Notes under the pieces: model-generated | What the model saw: the letters and a program-made list of their open reading frames with translations, nothing else | What the model was told of the DNA's origin: nothing | The model's database searches: none | Shown here: positions 6,332 through 8,849 of the stretch, piece by piece | Position numbering within the stretch: position 1 is the first letter of the stretch | Layout: every line of letters begins with the position of its first letter | Made by a program: the position numbers and the translations under genes | Assembly: GCA_021323355.1 (NCBI GenBank) | Contig: JAJONK010000283.1 | Span: forward strand, 1-8,849 | Length of the DNA stretch: 8,849 bases | Direction: 5' to 3' | DNA from: Deltaproteobacteria bacterium | GTDB lineage: Bacteria > Desulfobacterota > Binatia > UBA9968

Positions 6332-6985
6332 ATGGAGATGGTTGATCTTTCGCGAATTATTTACGATGGTATGCCCAAAATCCCGGCTCTGCCGGACGTT
6401 CATGTGCAGAAGTTTTTTAGTCTCGAAAAGGGCCATCCTTTGAATGTGACGGAGCTGTCGTTGCCATGTCATGCCGGCACTCACGTCGATGCGCCAATTC
6501 ACATAATGCCAAACGGCAAGTCAATAGAAGAACTTCCGCTGGATTCTTTTGTCGGCAACGGAACGATCATCGCTGTACGAAAGAACGGCGGAGAAGAAGT
6601 GACCGCAAAGGATCTTCAAGCGTCAGGGGTTGAGGTGAAACAGGGCGATATCGTGATGCTCTATACCGGGTGGGACGAGAAGTTCGATAGTCCTGATTAT
6701 AATCTTCATCCTTATCTCTCAGTAGACGCCGCCGAATGGATGGTTGAAAGGAAGATAAAGATGTTTGGTATCGACTGCATCACCGTTGACCTGCCGACAC
6801 CGCTTAGACCCAAAGGATTTGATTTCCCCGTGCACAAAGCTCTTCTGAGTAACAACATCTTAATCGCCGAGAATGTGACAAATCTTGGACCTATCGTTGG
6901 CAGGAGATGCCGAATCCTTGCCTTTCCTCTTCGGATCAGAGGCAGCGATGCGGGACATGCTCGAATCGTGGCCGAATTAAATTAG
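6332..6985 (+). CDS. Cyclase-family metal-dependent hydrolase (kynurenine formamidase / isatin hydrolase fold)
   Basis: A 217-residue protein, the usual length of this family. It carries the complete metal signature H-A-G-T-H-V-D-A-P-I-H (His47, His51, Asp53, His57), which binds Zn or Mn in kynurenine formamidase and isatin hydrolase. Later it has G-I-D-C-I-T-V-D-L-P, P-V-H-K-A-L-L (His168) and I-L-I-A-E-N-V-T-N-L (Glu180), the conserved substrate/metal-side helix of the fold. It probably hydrolyses an amide, lactam or lactone, or catalyses the reverse dehydration. No signal peptide is seen. A strong ribosome binding site (AAGGGG, 7 bases from the ATG) supports the start. Located between the putative oxidase and the lyase, it likely acts on the product or substrate of one of them. 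The substrate is unknown. Confidence 0.88.
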   Translation: MEMVDLSRIIYDGMPKIPALPDVHVQKFFSLEKGHPLNVTELSLPCHAGTHVDAPIHIMPNGKSIEELPLDSFVGNGTIIAVRKNGGEEVTAKDLQASGVEVKQGDIVMLYTGWDEKFDSPDYNLHPYLSVDAAEWMVERKIKMFGIDCITVDLPTPLRPKGFDFPVHKALLSNNILIAENVTNLGPIVGRRCRILAFPLRIRGSDAGHARIVAELN

Positions 6986-7001
6986 CGACAAGTAAAACCC
7001 T

Positions 7002-7970
7002 ATGGCTTCAACGAAAATTATCAAAGGGATTATCGGCGCTTGTCTGACGCCGTTCGACGATAACGACAATATAGATTATACGGCGTTAGAGAAGGAAATG
7101 GATTTTCTTCTTGCCGATTGTGACGCGGTAACAATTGCCGCCGTGGAAGCCGCCGAGTACACCATGCTCAGCCGCGAAGAGCGAAAAGAGCTTCTAAAAC
7201 TCGGCACGCAGATGGTCGACAAGCGCGTCCCGGTAATCATTGGCTGTTCCAGTCCGTCGCCTCGCGAAGTAATTGACCTGGCCGAGTACGCAGCCACGAT
7301 TGGCGGCGATTTTGTTCAAGTGCTGATGCCGCTCCGCCCATGGGGAGGTCAACCGACCATAGCGGAGTTGATGGAATTTTATACACAAGTCGCATCGGCA
7401 AGTCCCTTGCCGGTGGTTTGTTATCATAATCCTGGACCGGGCGCCGATCCGCCACAGGATGCTTTCGTCAAGATAAGCGAAATTGACAACATCCGATATT
7501 TTAAGGAAAGCTCGAGAGATATCACGAAGATCTCCAGGTTAATTGAACAGATCGAACTTGCTGGGCGGGGTCATTACTTCACCACCATGCAGCCACTGCT
7601 AGTCACTTTGATGCTCGGCGGCTCCGGCGCCACTATGCCTCCGCCTGGAACCCGCATCGGGGCGCAAATTGTGAAAGCGTTTCGAGCAAACGATCTTGAA
7701 AGCGCCCGGTTTTGGGCGCGCTGCTACGCATTATTTCCCGGAAAGTGGGCCGCTTACGGTTTGCCGCCGGTGATGAAGTCTGCCATGAAACACTTCGGCG
7801 TGGATATCGGCAATCCTTCACGGCCCTATGCTCCGGTAAGCCCCCGCGATCATGCTCAAATCGGCCAGTTTCTCCGCCAGGTTGGGTTAATTGGTGAAGC
7901 CCCACCGAATCCGAAAGCTTTGATAGACGCCGCTAATTTCCTTGCTCAGGAAGATACCTTTCTCCGTTAG
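7002..7970 (+). CDS. Dihydrodipicolinate synthase / N-acetylneuraminate lyase superfamily protein, non-canonical
   Basis: A 322-residue (beta/alpha)8 Schiff-base lyase or aldolase. The catalytic Lys168 in I-R-Y-F-K-E-S-S and the partner Tyr141 in V-V-C-Y-H-N-P-G are both present. The usual G-T-T-G-E carboxylate-binding motif after strand 2 is replaced by A-V-E-A-A-E-Y-T-M-L-S (about residues 47-57). The enzyme is therefore unlikely to be a true DapA, and probably not NanA. It may still add or remove a pyruvate-like or other carbonyl unit. The C-terminal part (about 240-322) has the helical extension seen in other superfamily members, with a long tail. The ATG at 7002 lies 16 bases after the previous stop. 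It has no evident Shine-Dalgarno, so its translation may depend on the upstream gene. The start agrees with the family's usual N-terminus (I-I-G-A-C-L-T-P-F). Confidence 0.88.
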   Translation: MASTKIIKGIIGACLTPFDDNDNIDYTALEKEMDFLLADCDAVTIAAVEAAEYTMLSREERKELLKLGTQMVDKRVPVIIGCSSPSPREVIDLAEYAATIGGDFVQVLMPLRPWGGQPTIAELMEFYTQVASASPLPVVCYHNPGPGADPPQDAFVKISEIDNIRYFKESSRDITKISRLIEQIELAGRGHYFTTMQPLLVTLMLGGSGATMPPPGTRIGAQIVKAFRANDLESARFWARCYALFPGKWAAYGLPPVMKSAMKHFGVDIGNPSRPYAPVSPRDHAQIGQFLRQVGLIGEAPPNPKALIDAANFLAQEDTFLR

Positions 7971-8003
7971 CTTGACGATGGTACTCGCTAGGAGCAATCG
8001 TCT

Positions 8004-8017
8004 CGCAAATATTTGCG
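8004..8017. repeat. 14-bp perfect palindrome in the cassette's internal gap
   Basis: CGCAAATATTTGCG is its own reverse complement. It sits 34 bases after the lyase stop and 22 bases before the small ORF. Just upstream, GACGAT (7974-7979) and ATCGTC (7997-8002) can also pair. No T-run follows, so a terminator is unlikely. An operator or internal-promoter site is possible, though a palindrome this size can arise by chance in a window of this length. Confidence 0.4.
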
Positions 8018-8038
8018 GATAATTTTGCTGGAGTTGTG

Positions 8039-8137
8039 ATGGAATGGATTAAAGATCTTTCCGATAAACTGGTTATTTGGTTTCTCCGCAAAACTTCCTC
8101 GTTCGGCAAAGAGCTTACTGGAGCAACGCCACGGTGA
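8039..8137 (+). CDS. Small (32-residue) ORF inside the cassette
   Basis: ATG 8039-8041 to TGA 8135-8137, with GGAG (8030-8033) 5 bases upstream, a good ribosome binding site. The peptide begins M-E-W-I-K-D-L-S-D-K-L-V-I-W-F-L-R-K, which would form an amphipathic or membrane-surface helix, and ends in a short polar tail (G-A-T-P-R). Its TGA overlaps a GTG codon (GTGA) that opens a 10-codon frame ending TAA in TAATG, where the ATG is the start of the flavoprotein. The layout suggests a coupled leader or a small partner of the membrane-associated flavoprotein. No family is recognised. A chance ORF cannot be excluded. Confidence 0.4.
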   Translation: MEWIKDLSDKLVIWFLRKTSSFGKELTGATPR

Positions 8138-8166
8138 AAAAACTTCAGAATAGGTTTCCAGTCTAA
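8134..8166 (+). other. 10-codon leader frame linking the small ORF to the flavoprotein
   Basis: GTG at 8134 overlaps the stop of the 32-residue ORF and the frame ends at TAA 8164-8166. The last A of this TAA is the first base of the flavoprotein ATG. A GGAG lies 10 bases before the GTG (8120-8123). Such stop/start overlaps allow translational coupling. This is an inference from layout only. Confidence 0.25.
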
Positions 8167-8849
8167 TGCGTCGATTCAATGGGCGAAAACAAATTGTGAT
8201 ATTGGGCGGCGGGTGTGGCGGTGTGGTTGCCGCGACTCAGCTGGGCAGGAAATTAGGCGCCGACCATGATGTTATTCTCATTGACCGCCGCGCTGATCAC
8301 GTCTTTATGCCCGCGTTTCTGTTCCTGATGACCGGTGACCGACAGCCGCAAGAGATCTGTCGCAGCCTCAGTGCGCTGAAGAAGCGCAACGTTAAAGTGA
8401 TTCAATCCGAAATTCTCGACATCGATCCTGTGGCTCAAGAGGTCAGCCTTCCCAAAGAAAAGATCAGTTATGACTATTTGATCGTTTCTTTAGGGTTGCA
8501 GACGAGACCGGACTTGGTAAGCGGCTTTAATGAAGCCTCGCTTCATCCATGGGAGATGGAATCGGCTCTCAGGTTGCGGCATGCACTGTCTGAGTTTGGC
8601 GGTGGAAGGGTTGTCGTCGGCGTGCCTTTGGGACCCTACCGCTGCCCGCCAGCGCCCTACGAGGCACAGTGGATGTTGGACGGCTTTTTTAGGCAGCGCG
8701 GTATTCGTGATCGTGTAGAGATAGCCTTTTTTACCCGGGATCCTGAACCGACCGGCGAAGCCCACGATCCGGTAGTTTGGATGGACGCCGAGAGCAGAAG
8801 GCGCAAAATTGATATCCACTACGAATTTGTCGTGCGCTCTATCGATCCG
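8166..8849 (+). CDS. FAD-dependent oxidoreductase, sulfide:quinone reductase-like (partial, runs off right edge)
   Basis: 228 codons are visible and still open at the right edge; the family is usually about 370-430 residues. The N-terminus has the Rossmann FAD-binding motif I-V-I-L-G-G-G-C-G-G (residues 10-19) with acidic Asp40 ending the second strand (V-I-L-I-D-R-R). Further on come F-M-P-A-F-L, Y-D-Y-L-I-V-S-L-G, and Cys160 in R-C-P-P-A-P-Y-E-A, the conserved redox-active Cys of SQR-like flavoproteins. SQR-type enzymes reduce quinone at the membrane face with sulfide or other donors. Whether the second active-site Cys is present cannot be seen. ATG 8166 is the only usual start after an in-frame TAG at 8151-8153; its own Shine-Dalgarno is weak, fitting coupling to the upstream leader. 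It is the last visible member of the cassette and the probable electron outlet. Confidence 0.85.
   Translation, partial: MRRFNGRKQIVILGGGCGGVVAATQLGRKLGADHDVILIDRRADHVFMPAFLFLMTGDRQPQEICRSLSALKKRNVKVIQSEILDIDPVAQEVSLPKEKISYDYLIVSLGLQTRPDLVSGFNEASLHPWEMESALRLRHALSEFGGGRVVVGVPLGPYRCPPAPYEAQWMLDGFFRQRGIRDRVEIAFFTRDPEPTGEAHDPVVWMDAESRRRKIDIHYEFVVRSIDP

Noticed and set aside
8490..8819. 109-codon minus-strand frame
   Set aside because: It is antisense to the SQR-like flavoprotein, whose conserved motifs fix the coding strand.

Overview
The window looks like chromosomal DNA of a Gram-negative-type bacterium, possibly uncultured soil or sediment. Reasons are a lipobox lipoprotein, an SQR-type membrane flavoprotein, a formylglycine sulfatase, Shine-Dalgarno sites and mid-range base composition by eye. 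I cannot place it in a phylum from the sequence alone.

Layout. (1) 1-1446, minus: a sulfatase of the phosphonate monoester hydrolase/arylsulfatase type, broken by one frameshift near 870 and cut by the left edge. (2) 1447-2460: a gene-poor, apparently decayed stretch. It holds a pair of tiny overlapping membrane-protein ORFs (2253-2036, minus) and an open stretch without a start (1805-2029, plus). (3) 2464-2859, plus: the remnant of a tyrosine recombinase, frameshifted at least twice and lying 19 bases from the 3' end of tRNA-Glu. (4) 2879-3036, minus: tandem tRNA-Lys(TTT) and tRNA-Glu(TTC), both with encoded CCA, behind a good sigma-70-like promoter. (5) 3181-3468, minus: a small lipoprotein, divergent from tRNA-Arg(CCT) at 3526-3599. 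The 3' end of that tRNA is part of a perfect 40-bp tandem duplication. (6) 4080-4634, minus: a conserved-looking protein of unknown function. (7) 4671-5559: no convincing gene, with traces of decayed reading frames on the minus strand. (8) 5560-8849, plus: a co-directional cassette made of a haem-oxygenase-like (PqqC/TenA/CADD-type) putative diiron protein, a metal-dependent cyclase, a dihydrodipicolinate synthase-superfamily lyase, a 32-residue small ORF, and an SQR-like FAD protein that runs off the right edge.

The right-hand cassette is the best candidate for an undescribed system. An oxidase scaffold, a Zn/Mn hydrolase of the isatin hydrolase/kynurenine formamidase fold, a Schiff-base aldolase/lyase and a quinone-linked flavoprotein together suggest a small-molecule pathway. 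The lyase keeps its catalytic Lys and Tyr but has lost the standard GTTGE carboxylate-binding motif, so its substrate is probably not that of DapA or NanA. The direction (catabolic or biosynthetic) and the substrate cannot be read from this window. The central part looks like a scarred tRNA-associated integration zone.
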